Shown one piece after another: positions 23,531 to 33,548 of a stretch of DNA of 64,000 nt. The notes under the pieces were generated by a model. That model did not search any database, was not told the DNA's origin, and saw only the letters and a program-made list of their open reading frames with translations. How positions within the stretch are numbered: position 1 is the stretch's first letter; each line of letters starts with the position of its first letter. Made by a program: the position numbers and the translations under genes. This DNA comes from Ceratodon purpureus (taxonomy: Eukaryota; Streptophyta; Bryopsida; Pseudoditrichales; Ditrichaceae), in contig CM026431.1 in assembly GCA_014871385.1 (NCBI GenBank), positions 3,078,604-3,142,603 on the forward strand, given 5' to 3'.

Positions 23531-24624
23531 TTAACCCCTAAAGCATTTGGCCTTAAAATCCCAAATTCTGCCTCAATTCAGCCCTGTTTTAGTTCAAGGT
23601 AGAATTATGCAAACTTGAACGTATATAGGAGAATCTAACCGTAGGATCTAGTACCTAACTTGTACATGTATGTGTGCACAAAATTTTAGACCGTAATTCT
23701 TCACCGTTTGGAAGATCGTAAGGTTTGAACTTGAGTGGAAAGGTTTTTTTGGTCCTGCCCGGCAGGGACAGCCACACTTCAGAGAGTAAAACAGTCCATT
23801 TTTGAAGATCGCATGGGTGGAGGCTCTTCAGTTTTCGATTCTAAAGTGAGTTGGGAGTATGCTCAAAAAATTTGAAGGCAATACAACATACAGAAGCATT
23901 GGAAAACCACATTTCCAGCGACAAGAGTCAAATGAAATGCATATAGATTGGCTCTTTTTCCACACTACAGATGCCTAAGAAGATCATCAATTTTTGGGAA
24001 TCCGAACGGTGTATACATGCATTTGTATGGAAAAGAAATTGTAGAGGAAAGAAATCTAAAAAATAAATAAATCCAAAATAGATATGAATTTTACAGCATA
24101 TACTGTGGTTTAGGAGGAGAAAATGGTGAAGGAAAAATGGGTGATGAAGGTGACCCGATCACTGTTGATCTGTCTTGACAGTTTTTATAAAACTTGAAAC
24201 TTTGACTGAGTATATCTCAAGATCCGTACAGTCAAAGTTTACAAAACTTGGTACGTAGACTAATTGGATGGCTCTGAACAAGATCCTACGGTTGGATTTT
24301 TCAAAATCAAGTTTTAAAAAAAATTGTAAAACGATTTCAGAAAGGATCATTTGGAAGTCACTGTAGACTTTCACAGATTTGGTACACCACTCCCATCGAC
24401 CACAAACCTGCCCGAGCTGCCCTGAATTGAATTTTGATCTTTAAACACCAATTATTTCTTAACTACGGGCCCGATGGAAGTAAAATTTGGTCTTGCTAGA
24501 AAGATATGACAATTTCCCATGCTGTGCCAAAGTTACAGCCACATCCGATAAAATTCGACTCATAGGAAGCCTGACCGGACCCTAAATCATACCAAAAGTG
24601 TTGAGTTGATGCTTTAGGGGTTAA
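23531..24624. mobile_element. Non-autonomous piggyBac-type MITE
   Basis: A 1,086-bp interval (23,535-24,620) is bounded by TTAA on both sides, the piggyBac target duplication. It has perfect 12-bp terminal inverted repeats, CCCCTAAAGCAT and ATGCTTTAGGGG. The first five bases (CCCCT) match the ends of the 5.9-kb piggyBac at 42.9-48.8 kb. The left subterminal sequences of the two also align (CCGTAGGATCT, then AAATTTT..ACCGT, then GGTTTTTTTGGT..TGCCCG). It has no transposase frame and would depend on a piggyBac transposase in trans, plausibly from that family. Confidence 0.8.
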
Positions 24625-25682
24625 TTACTTATGCACCAAATTTTAGATTTAACAGAAAGGCGTAGTATTGTGAAAACATTGTATAAGGAACACATATTCA
24701 TATTATTGTTGATGCTTTAATTTTTTTTATTTTTTTTCTCATAAACCAGTTTTTTTTAGAACAAAAATCCTTGCGGTCAAAACAAAGGTATATGTCTATT
24801 CTTGAAGTGGAAAAGAAGAAGAGAGAAAAAAAAACAAAATCTCTATCATTTATGTGATTGAGAAAAACTTTTTTTTATGCTTGACCGAGAAAAAAAATGA
24901 TAAAACTTTGGCTCCTTATAGAATGAAAATCTCCCACAACATAAGATTTTTTTTTGATAATCTCAAAACCAATCATGATAGTTACTTGCACTAAAAATCC
25001 CAAAGGTAGTTGAAGGGTGTATCAAAATTTTGGAGTTGCCCAAGACGTAGGAAAAACCGCTTTGGGCACCATAATTTATTTTTTTAATGTCTAGTGCAAA
25101 AAAAAAATTATACTCCCACGAAGCTCTTGCAATTCCCTACCTCTAAAAAAAATTTACAAAATTACATCCAAAATTGACATCGTAGGAACCTGCCTAAAAT
25201 TTCAAAAAGCCCATTCTAGGACTAGTTAATATTGGATGGAAATTGAACTTAAAATTATTGATTTCCTGAAAAGCCAAATTCAAAAAACTTATCATTTCTT
25301 TTACTGCTAGACACAAAATTTTGAAATTAATTAATTATTCAACGGGAGGCTGATGAAACTGCCCCTTGTAGTACGGAATGCAATAAGTTATGCCTTCCTT
25401 AGGGCAATGCCCAACTGACAGAGTTGGAGAGTGAGTGCCCGGTAAGTTATGAACAATTCCAAGCACATAAGCATAGGATATTGTTATGCTCATCAGATTC
25501 CGCCATTTGCAGGCTACGACTACACTGTCTCCAAGAGTGATGCACAAGCATAGGATACTGGTATGCTCATCATATACCATCATTTGCCGGTTACAACTGC
25601 ACTGTATCCAGGAGTGATGCACATCCCTATAACTTATATTGTGCAAGTTAAAAAGTTTTTGATTTTTTAAATTTTTTTAAAT
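24625..25682. other. AT-rich spacer
   Basis: Non-coding, with many homopolymer A/T runs. A small internal duplication at about 25,450-25,625 repeats a motif (AAGCATAGGATA-TG-TATGCTCATCA, then CAGGCTACGACTACACTGT or a variant, then GAGTGATGCACA). No gene was seen. Confidence 0.5.
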
Positions 25683-25779
25683 TAAATTAAATTAAATTTT
25701 TTACACAAGTAAAGGGAACCTTTATTGCAAGGAAAGAGAGTTACAAATACACACCAACCCCGCCCGATACGGCGAGACC
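25683..25779 (-). mobile_element. LINE-like retroposon 3' end interrupted by the CACTA element
   Basis: On the minus strand the sequence runs TTTGTAACTCTCTTTCCTTGC, AATAAAGGTTCCCTTTAC, then TTGTGTAAAAAATTTAATT. This matches the tail pattern of the inserts at 9.1 and 17.9 kb. Upstream on the minus strand it is cut by the CACTA element, and related-looking sequence may resume beyond it after 27,816. This suggests the CACTA landed in an older retroposon. The boundaries are approximate. Confidence 0.5.
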
Positions 25780-26100
25780 AAACACTAGTAGAAAGAGGCC
25801 TCAACTACACCAAGTATTACACCGAAATGGTGGATAATTTAGGCTTTTCAAAATGGTGTACTCAAAAGTCTCTTTGGTGTAATTCGGCACCTGACATGAC
25901 CAAAATTAAAGGTGAATAGTGTCACTGTGGTCCCAATGAACATTGTATATTTTTGGCCCGCGTCACATGGGTTTTGTTGGTTTCCATTAAATGTAAATCT
26001 GGAATATTTTATAGCATTGTAAATTTTTTGTACTGCTGCCCTAGTGGATGGAGATTGATTCTGTTCGTTTGATGTTGTTTTTCAAAAGATTGGATTACAA

Positions 26101-26475
26101 TTAGATCGTGTCAGCTGTCAAACTGGGCGTCTCTGTAATCTTGTGCACATCAATGCAGCGTTGCAAATTGATGCTTGTCTTCACGCTCGCCTCCAGAAAC
26201 AGACACCCATGTTGCCTCGCAAACGCAATCCCTTCTTTCTTCGTCACCACCCGTTCACTCTCTTCCAAATCCACCAATGAAGCAATGAAGCTTGACAAAA
26301 CCCAAACACCATATCAAACAAACCTTCACCCACTTCCCAATCATGAAAACAAACTCAAAAGCATAACTATCACAGATCAGACTCCGACACTGTCCTTCGT
26401 AACTTGGGTTTTGTCATTGCTTGAGCTTCATCCGCAGAAGCAGACTCCTCTTCCCAATCCCGGAGTCCTATCAAA
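26101..26475 (-). pseudogene. Captured fragments of a RABC/Rab18 small GTPase
   Basis: On the minus strand, 26,101-26,298 encodes VDLEESERVVTKKEGIAFAR, then GCLFLEASVKTSINLQRCID and ITETPSL. This follows plant RABC1/Rab18 through the G4/G5 region (family knowledge: NKVDKESER-V-KKEGI-FAREYGCLFLECSAKT). At about 26,420-26,475 a second piece reads DSGIGKRSLLLR, the P-loop exon. It is preceded in another frame by VLLIG, so about two bases have been lost there. Switch regions, the complete G4 motif and the C-terminal prenylation site are absent. Rab GTPases control vesicle traffic; this copy is not functional. It sits inside the CACTA element, which is typical of gene capture by that superfamily. 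Confidence 0.75.
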
Positions 26476-26893
26476 AGCACTTACAAGAGCAGAGAGGAAG
26501 AGAGTCAGAGAGTGACCTTGGAGGGAGCGAGCCAGTGAGCGAGAGAAGTTTGAGCGAGAGAAACTCTGTCGACGCACCCCAGGACAACATCATTGACGCA
26601 CACACACTGAACTGCGCTCCAAACACACACTCCAAACTGAGTCGACGAAAATACTTTATTGTCTGCGTTGACAAATAAAGTAGTCCAACTGTCCAACTGC
26701 TCTCCATGGCCGTGCCCTCGCTGCCTCCTCTACTTCCTGACTTGCGGAGGATGAGGGTTCCTGACTTCAAGAGGGTGAGGCTGAGGGCCTCTTTATACTT
26801 GGAGGTCCAAGCCAAAGGCCGAATGCCCAAAAGCCCGTAAGTCGAATGCCCAAAAGCCAAAGGCCGAATGCCCAATAACTTTTTCCAGCTATT

Positions 26894-26948
26894 TCGAGAA
26901 GGCTTCTCGAGTTTCCCGTTAGACCCACCTCAAGGAGGTGGGTCTAAC
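26894..26948. repeat. Two adjacent hairpins inside the CACTA element
   Basis: A near-perfect palindrome around TCGAGAAGGCTTCTCGA is followed by a 31-bp inverted repeat at 26,918-26,948. The latter has 14-base arms (GTTAGACCCACCTC and its complement) and a 3-base loop. They could fold as tandem stem-loops in RNA or extrude as cruciforms. Confidence 0.8.
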
Positions 26949-27816
26949 ACAAATTCCGGGGGACACTAAAGCGGTGTACTTTTGGTGCTATGTAGGAAAA
27001 AAGTGTTTGATACCTCACTTTCTTCTTCTATGTCCCTTGGATTGAATTTTCTTAGTATAAAGCCAAAATACAACGTCTTCTCAATTCTAGCCAATCACAA
27101 CCTTCAAAAAAAAATTATCATACAGCCTTTGGCCTTTCGATTGTAAGTATAAGGAGGCCCTGAGTCTGACTCGCGGATAAGGTTCGAGAGAGAGGGTGAT
27201 TGGAATGAGAGGGCCTTACAAAGGGAGTGAGCAATGGTGAACAGTAACCACCGAATGCGTCTGGTCAGCATTAACGAGCTACAGGTTGGTGTACAGCACA
27301 CACCTGCATTAACCAACTTGCAAATATGGGATCTCACTAAAAAACCCCGGAGGCCAGGTTCGAGAGGGAGTGGGAGGGTAGGGGCAAATCTTTGCCCCTA
27401 TTATTTGCCTTGAGAGGGCCCTCACTAATCTCCGGGGGCCTTCTTCGGGTGAATATAGGCCTACGGCCCCATTTTTGTAAAAAAAAAAACCAAAAAAAGA
27501 CCCCAAGGGCCCAAAACGGGGTGGGGCAGAAAATTGGCCCCCACTGAGCTTGGCTACCGAGCCATGCTCGTATGGGGGAAATAAAAAGACCCGCAAATAT
27601 GGAATGCGTCCGCATTGGAAGGGAGCAGCCATTGGTCAATATTCTTAGGTAGGACTCGACCCCACAACTATGCGATACAATTTCAACTTACCTACCTTTG
27701 TGAACACCAAAATGGAATGTGCACCAATGAAATAGCACTACCTAGAATACATGAACACCAAAGGATTTTTTGGTGTAATAGCTCGGTGTAGTTGGAGGCT
27801 GTTTCTACTAGTGAGA

Positions 27817-30700
27817 AGACAATTACACATGGTTAATATGGCTAATTCTAAGACCAGTAAGTGTCTAGCATGGCGCGGTATCATCCCACTTGGCCTAGAA
27901 TTGTTTCCTGAATCAAGTCACTAAGTTAAAAAGAGTTTCAGTGTTGGTGTTACCTATGGTAGGAGCACATGAAATCACCAACTTAAGCAATCTTTCCTAT
28001 ATTTAGCAATTCAAAAATCCTTTAAAAAATATTCTAATCTTCAAAATAGGCTTTCATAAGGAATGCAAAAATTTGCATCATAGAATTCGCAATTCTCAAT
28101 TTTATAGAAAATCTCAAAGTGCAAAGTAATCTATGACCCATTTCTAACTTAGAATTTCCTATGAGCAATAAGGTAGAGATACCTAAAACCACCAACTTAA
28201 GGATTTTGAGCCTTTTTTCAGGGTTATTTTTGGTGTGTAATTTTCTTGTGTTGAAGAATAGGTTTCTCATAGAATGGAATTTTTTTCAAAATTTTCTTAC
28301 CAATATTGAAATAAATACAAATTTTTAAACACAAAAGTACTTCGTGATCCAAAACTGATCTGTAGACTTTTCCATTGTCACACCTAACTCGTACAAATTT
28401 CTACTTATGATCCAACCCAAAACCACCAACTTTTTGAGTGTTTTGATTGGTCAATTTGAATTGAGAAGTCTGACAATGCTAGTTCAGCCAAGTTGCGGTT
28501 TTGAGAAGATCTACAGGTTGGTTTTGGGGTGCTGGTGGTTTTAAGTGTGTCTACCTTAATAGTGGTCCTCAACTTTGCTCACTATTGAAGCCAAAACAAT
28601 ATTCTTTGATTGTGAGAGTATTCTTTGATTCTAAGCAAGGTGACCACTAGCAAGGTGACCAATAAGCAAATTAGTCCTTCAAATGAGGACTAACAATTTG
28701 CTTTTAGAGATTTTGGAGGGTGGTGGGATCGTACTGGGTGTGGTGATTTTGAGGGCTAAGGTGATTTTAGGCACGGGGAGAGCACAATAAAGTGGACCAC
28801 AAAGTGCAATATGTGATCACTAAGAAGTGAATATGTTTTTTAAAGCTCAAAGCTGATTTTGAGCATTTTGGTGTAGTTTTTGAGCATTTTAGTCACTTTC
28901 TAGGGTGTTGTAAAGTATCTTACAGTACACGCATCTTCATAAAAAAGAACATATTCAATTGAAACTTAATTTGACCACGAGTCATAAATCATGAAAATGA
29001 ACTTTTCAAAAGTCTTAATTTCTTAATTTGGTGCCCTCTATTATCTTTAGAGGATGTTTTTTTCAATTTTAAAAACAATGTCTGGTGAAAAAAAACCCCC
29101 AAAAAGTTTTGCGGAAAGCTGGATCTCAAAAATGTCCTTGCGGTATTTCTTGTCCGCCCAAACTTTCATTTGAAGTGGTGATTGTCATTTCTACAACCGC
29201 AATTCACAAACGGAAGGCAGCGTGGAATCAAAAGTGATTTCCGACAACATTTGACAGATGTTCTTATCACTTTTTCAAATTACTGCATTCACTTTGTCGG
29301 ACTTTAAGGTTCTCGTATGGCATTGTACAAGACGCGATTTTGTATCATATTCTCCGACACTTTAGATAATCAAGTCTGTTTTCTATACCCAAACTTCTTC
29401 CCATCATACCAACAACCGAGATGCCACTTTTTTAAGTCTTTGCGATAGGGGCTGAAATTGGCAATGAGCTAAGCACTTTTGTGGTACATTTTATTGTGCT
29501 TCCCCCCAACAATAATTGAGTCATTAAAACTATTCCAAGATGCAACATATTTTTATTAACTCTATTTAGCCTTTTGAAAGCTTCATTTATCACAAACAAT
29601 TTTGATGGAATAGTGTCCCCTTGAGCTGATTGGTAGAGTCAAATTAAACCCTAAATCCTAAATCCTAAATGTAGAACGAAATACCCTGAACAAACCAACA
29701 TACAAATGAGAGACTAGCGCATGCCATGGAATTTGGATGACTCCACCAAAAATTGGAGATGGTTTGAACCATTTTACTTACGAAATTTTCTATGAAAACC
29801 CTCTCTTAGAGTATCGACACATTCCACTTCACTTTAGAAAAGATCCAAATGTGGCATACACATGCTTCAATTCCCTATAATTTCCACACAAGATAGGGGG
29901 ATTAAATCTCTACTTCCATACCTTTGTCCTATGGACATTGGATTGGGGTGGATCAAACAGACACTTAATTCACGTCGATCTCCTCCGCAGACCGAAGTTT
30001 CCCTTCTTCTTCCACACAACATCAATTGAGATGCCACACCACTGTAGCTCCTAGATTAATGCAGAGAATTATTTTTCACCGGCATTCCTTCATCAGAGCT
30101 CAGAAACTGGGATCGCCCAACTCTATCTCTTGCATTAATTCACAAATCTCATCGACAAAGTCAATCTCAAACTAAATTTCCTTCAAGTGTTTATTTGTTC
30201 GGAAAATTAATTTCATATTCACCAGTTCGCAGTCTCAAACGCAGTCACAATTGAAATTTTTCATCTGGTCACGGTTTTAATCTGAGCTGCTACTCATATC
30301 CAAGAGTTGAAAATAATGCCTGCAGATCTTGTTCATGAATTGCTCCAGATGTGTTTTCCTCGGCGGTTGTTCGTCATGCCAAAAGTATGTTTTAAGACAA
30401 TGGCAACTGCATGCTCGAGATCTCTGCTCAGCTCGTGCATCGCCATACATTACCAACTTCTAATTTGATTGATCATGAATTAAACCACTCTGTGTTTTTG
30501 CCCCGAAATGTTTGATTGTTGTAATTGAGATGAGGTTCCTGTCACACGGGATTTTGGATTGTGGCTAGGTGCCCTTCTTTTGCAGCCATGTGGACGAGAA
30601 TGTAGTGTCAATGAAGCTGGAATTTCTACTGGCTTTGGTTTCTTGCTCTTCGTCTTAATTGCAAGTGATAGAGTTGAGAGATGGGTGATAGCTTCTGAGA
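27817..30700. other. Gene-free spacer
   Basis: Mostly non-coding. The phrase AAACCACCAACTT recurs at about 27,976, 28,187 and 28,429, and its complement near 28,535 (GGTGGTTTTAAGTG). This hints at an old small repeat, but clear boundaries were not found. The rest, including 28.6-30.5 kb, shows nothing that I can name. Confidence 0.45.
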
Positions 30701-30714
30701 GGGAAGTAGGAGAT

Positions 30715-31075
30715 GCTGGAGAGTCAGTTGATTGCTGTGCAGATGGAAGTGATGAGTCTTCGGAATATAATTCTCGGAAGCGGAAAGGGAAAGCTGTGGA
30801 GGTCGCAGATGGAAAGAAGCTGAAGGTTGCATGGAAGGTTAGGTTTAATTCATGGTTGCTGATGGGATGGTTTTTGCTTTTAAAGAACAGGGCTGCGAGT
30901 TCATTACCAGGAACTGGTTCGAATTCGACGTTGGACTGCTTAGCAACCTTCGGAAAACCGCAGATAATCTCTTGGAAGTCTAACTCAGGACTTCAATCGG
31001 ACAGTCAGAGTGTGCTCAGGGTTATGGTTGGCCTTCGTTTCTACTGTTATGGAAATTAGACAGAAGCAGCAGGGC
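30715..31075 (+). pseudogene. Broken partial copy of CTC1
   Basis: The frame here reads SRKRKGKAVE, then FLLLKNRAASSLPGTGSNS, LDCLA, then SGLQSDSQSVLRVMVGLRFYCYG. It matches the CTC1 gene at 50.5 kb in two places. These are exon 1 (DSRKRKGKAVE, LLLWNRDVSSHPGSGSNS, LDCLA) and, with everything between removed, the middle of exon 3 (SGPRVQSDSQSMLGFLVDLRSCCHG). The frame ends at 31,059. Only about 120 codons of more than 1,500 remain, joined by an internal deletion, so it is a truncated pseudogene. The N-terminal region of the frame before 30,715 has no clear match to CTC1. Confidence 0.75.
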
Positions 31076-31579
31076 GAGATAACTTTGTGAAAAACCTGTG
31101 AAGGTTATGAAGGAGCAAGGCGAAGCAGCGCACTGCTGAGCTTATTGAACAAGTTCTTTTTCTCATCAAGAAGTGTAAACAAAAAGGATTTATACGGATT
31201 AATTATGAATATCACTTCGCAAATAGTGTGTATAATTAAAGTTAAGGCTGCTCATGAAAACTTGATTCTCTACATTTCGTGACATGTAAATTTCAGGTCA
31301 ATGCATTGTATGGATACTATCATCACAACCATGGACTGTCAAGACACAATTTGAAACACGATAAGAGGGACTCCACCAGATGTACTTTGACGTTTAAGCC
31401 ATTTACATATTTCGAAGTGCACCGTATTTAATCTCTGCCCCGAAAACATGAAGTCATATCATTCTACCCGAGCATTTTCTGATGACGCTCTGATGCGCTA
31501 GTTCATTAGTATATGCTTCTACAAACACCAACAGTTCCATTCTTGGAACTAGTTCGACACAGAAATTGACAAACAACGT
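31076..31579. other. Short spacer between CTC1 relic and HsbA-like gene
   Basis: About 500 bp with no gene or repeat that I recognise. It should contain the 3' untranslated region of the minus-strand HsbA-like gene. Confidence 0.5.
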
Positions 31580-33193
31580 CTACTTCGATGATGACAGCTG
31601 AATGAATGGCGTCTCGTAGGTGTTAATGGCCAACTGGACTGTGACTCCCAGCGAATCGAATTGCTTCGTCGCAGCCGGCTTCTGAGTAGGGATCATGGCA
31701 ATCAGCTTGTATGCGAAGGTGTCCACCACAGCTTCCAGGGACACAAGAGAGATACGGATTGGCTCGAAGAAGGGGACGAGAGTGAGCAGCCCGTGCTTGC
31801 CGATCACCACATTCAGGAGTGCCTGGTGGACCTGCACGAATGTCGTGAGGGATTCCACAACAAGCTTCGCGTCGGCATCATCAAAGGGTGACGGGTTGGA
31901 GGACGGGTCTGGAATGTGGGCAGTGTACTCCGCAATCTTGGTGATGATGCCGGTGAAACCTTGTGCAATTACGAAGCCCTGCTGGCCAGCATTGAAGATG
32001 TTGATCTTCAGGGTAGCCATGCGAAGGTTGTCGGACAGAGTGGTGATCTCCTTGAATGCTTGCTGCACTCTCTCTCTTGGGGAGGGATCCGCCGACAGTA
32101 TGGCACCGGAGTTGAATGGAGTTTTGTAAGTGTCAATGGCCTTCGAAACAGTTTCGGACAATTTGCCAAACTGGTTATCGGCCGCCGGCTTCTGGGTCGG
32201 GATCATGGCAATCAACTTGAACGCGAAGGTGTCCACCACAGCCTCCAGGGACACGAGGGCAATTCTTATCGGCTCAAAAAAGGGGGCGAGGGTGAGCAGC
32301 CCGTGCTTGCCGATCACAACATTCAGGAGTGCCTGGTGGACCTGCACGAATGTCGTCAGAGACTCCACAACGAGCTTCGCATCGGCATCATCAAAGGGCG
32401 AGGGGTTAGAAGACGGGTCCGGAATGTGGGCAGTGTACTCCGCAATCTTGGTGATGATGCCGGTGAAACCTTGTGCAATTACGAAGCCCTGCTGGCCAGC
32501 ATTGAAGATGTTGATCTTCAGGGTAGCAATGCGAAGGTTGTCGGACAGAGTGGTGATCTCCTTGAATGCTTGCTGCACTCTCTCCCTTGGGGTAGGATCG
32601 GCCGAGAGTGTGGCACCGGAGCTAAATGGAGTTTTGTAAGTGTCAATGGCCTTCGAAACAGTTACGGACAATTTGCCGAACTGGTCATCGGCCGCCGGCT
32701 TCTGGGTCGGGATCATGGCAATCAGCTTGAACGCGAATGTGTCCACCACAGCCTCCAGGGACACGAGAGAGATTCGAATTGGCTCGAAGAAAGGGGCGAG
32801 AGTGAGCAGCCCGTGCTTGCCGATGACAACATTCAGGAGTGCCTGATGGACCTGCACGAATGTCGTGAGGGATTCCACAACGAGCTTCGCGTCGGCATCT
32901 TCGAAGGGTGACGGGTTGGAGGACGGGTCTGGAATGTGGGCAGTGTACTCCGCAATCTTAGTGATGATGCCGGTGAAACCTTGTGCAATTACGAAGCCCT
33001 GCTGGGCAGCATTGAAAATGGTGATCTTCAGGGTAGCAATGCGAAGGTTGTCGGACAGAGTGGTGATCTCCTTGAACGCTTGCTGCACTCTCTCCCTTGG
33101 GGTAGGGTCCGCCGACAGCGGGCGAGCTGTGGCGACCTGGCAGACAACCAGGGTGAAGAGAATTAGGCCCAAGGCCCTGGAAGTGGGGGCCAT
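31580..33193 (-). CDS. Secreted triple-repeat HsbA-like protein
   Basis: A 537-residue frame from the ATG at 33,193. I prefer this start because residues 1-24 (MAPTSRALGLILFTLVVCQV, then ATA-R) form a clean signal peptide. The longer upstream frame crosses a probable acceptor (GGTTGTTTTGCAG) of a leader intron. Three 170-residue repeats follow (about 27-196, 197-366, 367-536), nearly identical and exactly 510 bp apart in the DNA. Each carries LSDNLRIATLKI, FVIAQGFTGIITKIAEYTAH, TTFVQVHQALLNVVIGKHGL and VDTFAFKLIAMIPTQK. This amphipathic helical pattern resembles the HsbA / cell-wall mannoprotein family (PF12296 type), best known from ascomycete fungi, where Aspergillus HsbA binds hydrophobic surfaces and recruits cutinase. 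A wall or cuticle role in moss, and a fungal origin, are inference. The gene is clearly more GC-rich than its surroundings. Confidence 0.7.
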   Translation of the reverse strand: MAPTSRALGLILFTLVVCQVATARPLSADPTPRERVQQAFKEITTLSDNLRIATLKITIFNAAQQGFVIAQGFTGIITKIAEYTAHIPDPSSNPSPFEDADAKLVVESLTTFVQVHQALLNVVIGKHGLLTLAPFFEPIRISLVSLEAVVDTFAFKLIAMIPTQKPAADDQFGKLSVTVSKAIDTYKTPFSSGATLSADPTPRERVQQAFKEITTLSDNLRIATLKINIFNAGQQGFVIAQGFTGIITKIAEYTAHIPDPSSNPSPFDDADAKLVVESLTTFVQVHQALLNVVIGKHGLLTLAPFFEPIRIALVSLEAVVDTFAFKLIAMIPTQKPAADNQFGKLSETVSKAIDTYKTPFNSGAILSADPSPRERVQQAFKEITTLSDNLRMATLKINIFNAGQQGFVIAQGFTGIITKIAEYTAHIPDPSSNPSPFDDADAKLVVESLTTFVQVHQALLNVVIGKHGLLTLVPFFEPIRISLVSLEAVVDTFAYKLIAMIPTQKPAATKQFDSLGVTVQLAINTYETPFIQLSSSK

Positions 33194-33529
33194 CGCACAA
33201 GGAGCAGATGACACTGCCTGCAAAACAACCATTGACACCAAAGACGCAATTAGATCAAAACTGAAAACATCGAGTCCGAATTCCAAATTCAATCGCTGTG
33301 CATCGCCAAGCGGCCCCTATTGAATGCACAGCATAGACTTTCGAAACTTCAAGCATGGTGGAAATCAATGCATGGTAGAGAAAGAAAGATATCAATCTGA
33401 CGCCAACATCAAAGAAAAAATAGGAACGCCAATACAATACCTCTTAGATTATCCTCAGGACTATGGTGAGTTACTCCCAAATCCAGGCAAGCCGTGGCAG
33501 ATAACTCTGGCACCCTTCCAATTAGTGCT

Positions 33530-33548
33530 GAAGGTTTATATAGTTGCC
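33530..33548 (-). promoter_or_regulatory. Possible TATA box of the HsbA-like gene
   Basis: On the minus strand the sequence GGCAACTATATAAACCTTC lies about 340 bp upstream of the chosen ATG. This leaves room for a leader that includes the predicted 5' intron. It is supported only by sequence form and position. Confidence 0.45.

Larger units (their letters stand above)
25783..27813. mobile_element. Non-autonomous CACTA (En/Spm-type) transposon with captured gene pieces
   Basis: The left end CACTAGTAGAAAGAGGCCTC and the right end (reversed) CACTAGTAGAAACAGCCTCC start matching inverted repeats about 40 bp long. Both continue AACTACACC-AG-ATTACACC. The flanking triplets are AAA and AGA, a possible 3-bp target duplication with one change. 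At 2,031 bp it has no transposase and so is a deletion or transduplication derivative. It carries fragments of a RABC (Rab18) gene, two adjacent hairpins at 26,894-26,948, and an internal inverted repeat (about 26,780-26,830 against 27,125-27,165, sharing CCTTTGGC and AAGTATAA-GAGGCCC). Confidence 0.85.

Noticed and set aside
27309-27639. Minus-strand open frames of 100-107 codons in the CACTA element
   Set aside because: Two overlapping frames read through G/C-rich low-complexity and poly-A sequence with no domain; most likely chance openings in the element body.
29645-29672. Interstitial telomere repeat (AAACCCTAAATCCTAAATCCTAAAT)
   Set aside because: Only one true CCCTAAA unit is present, followed by two variants; too short to be a telomeric insertion.
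31661-33323. Long plus-strand open frames opposite the HsbA-like gene (up to 331 codons)
   Set aside because: They are antisense shadows: they repeat with the same 510-bp period as the real gene, have no signal peptide or domain, and exist because the biased codons leave the opposite strand free of stops.
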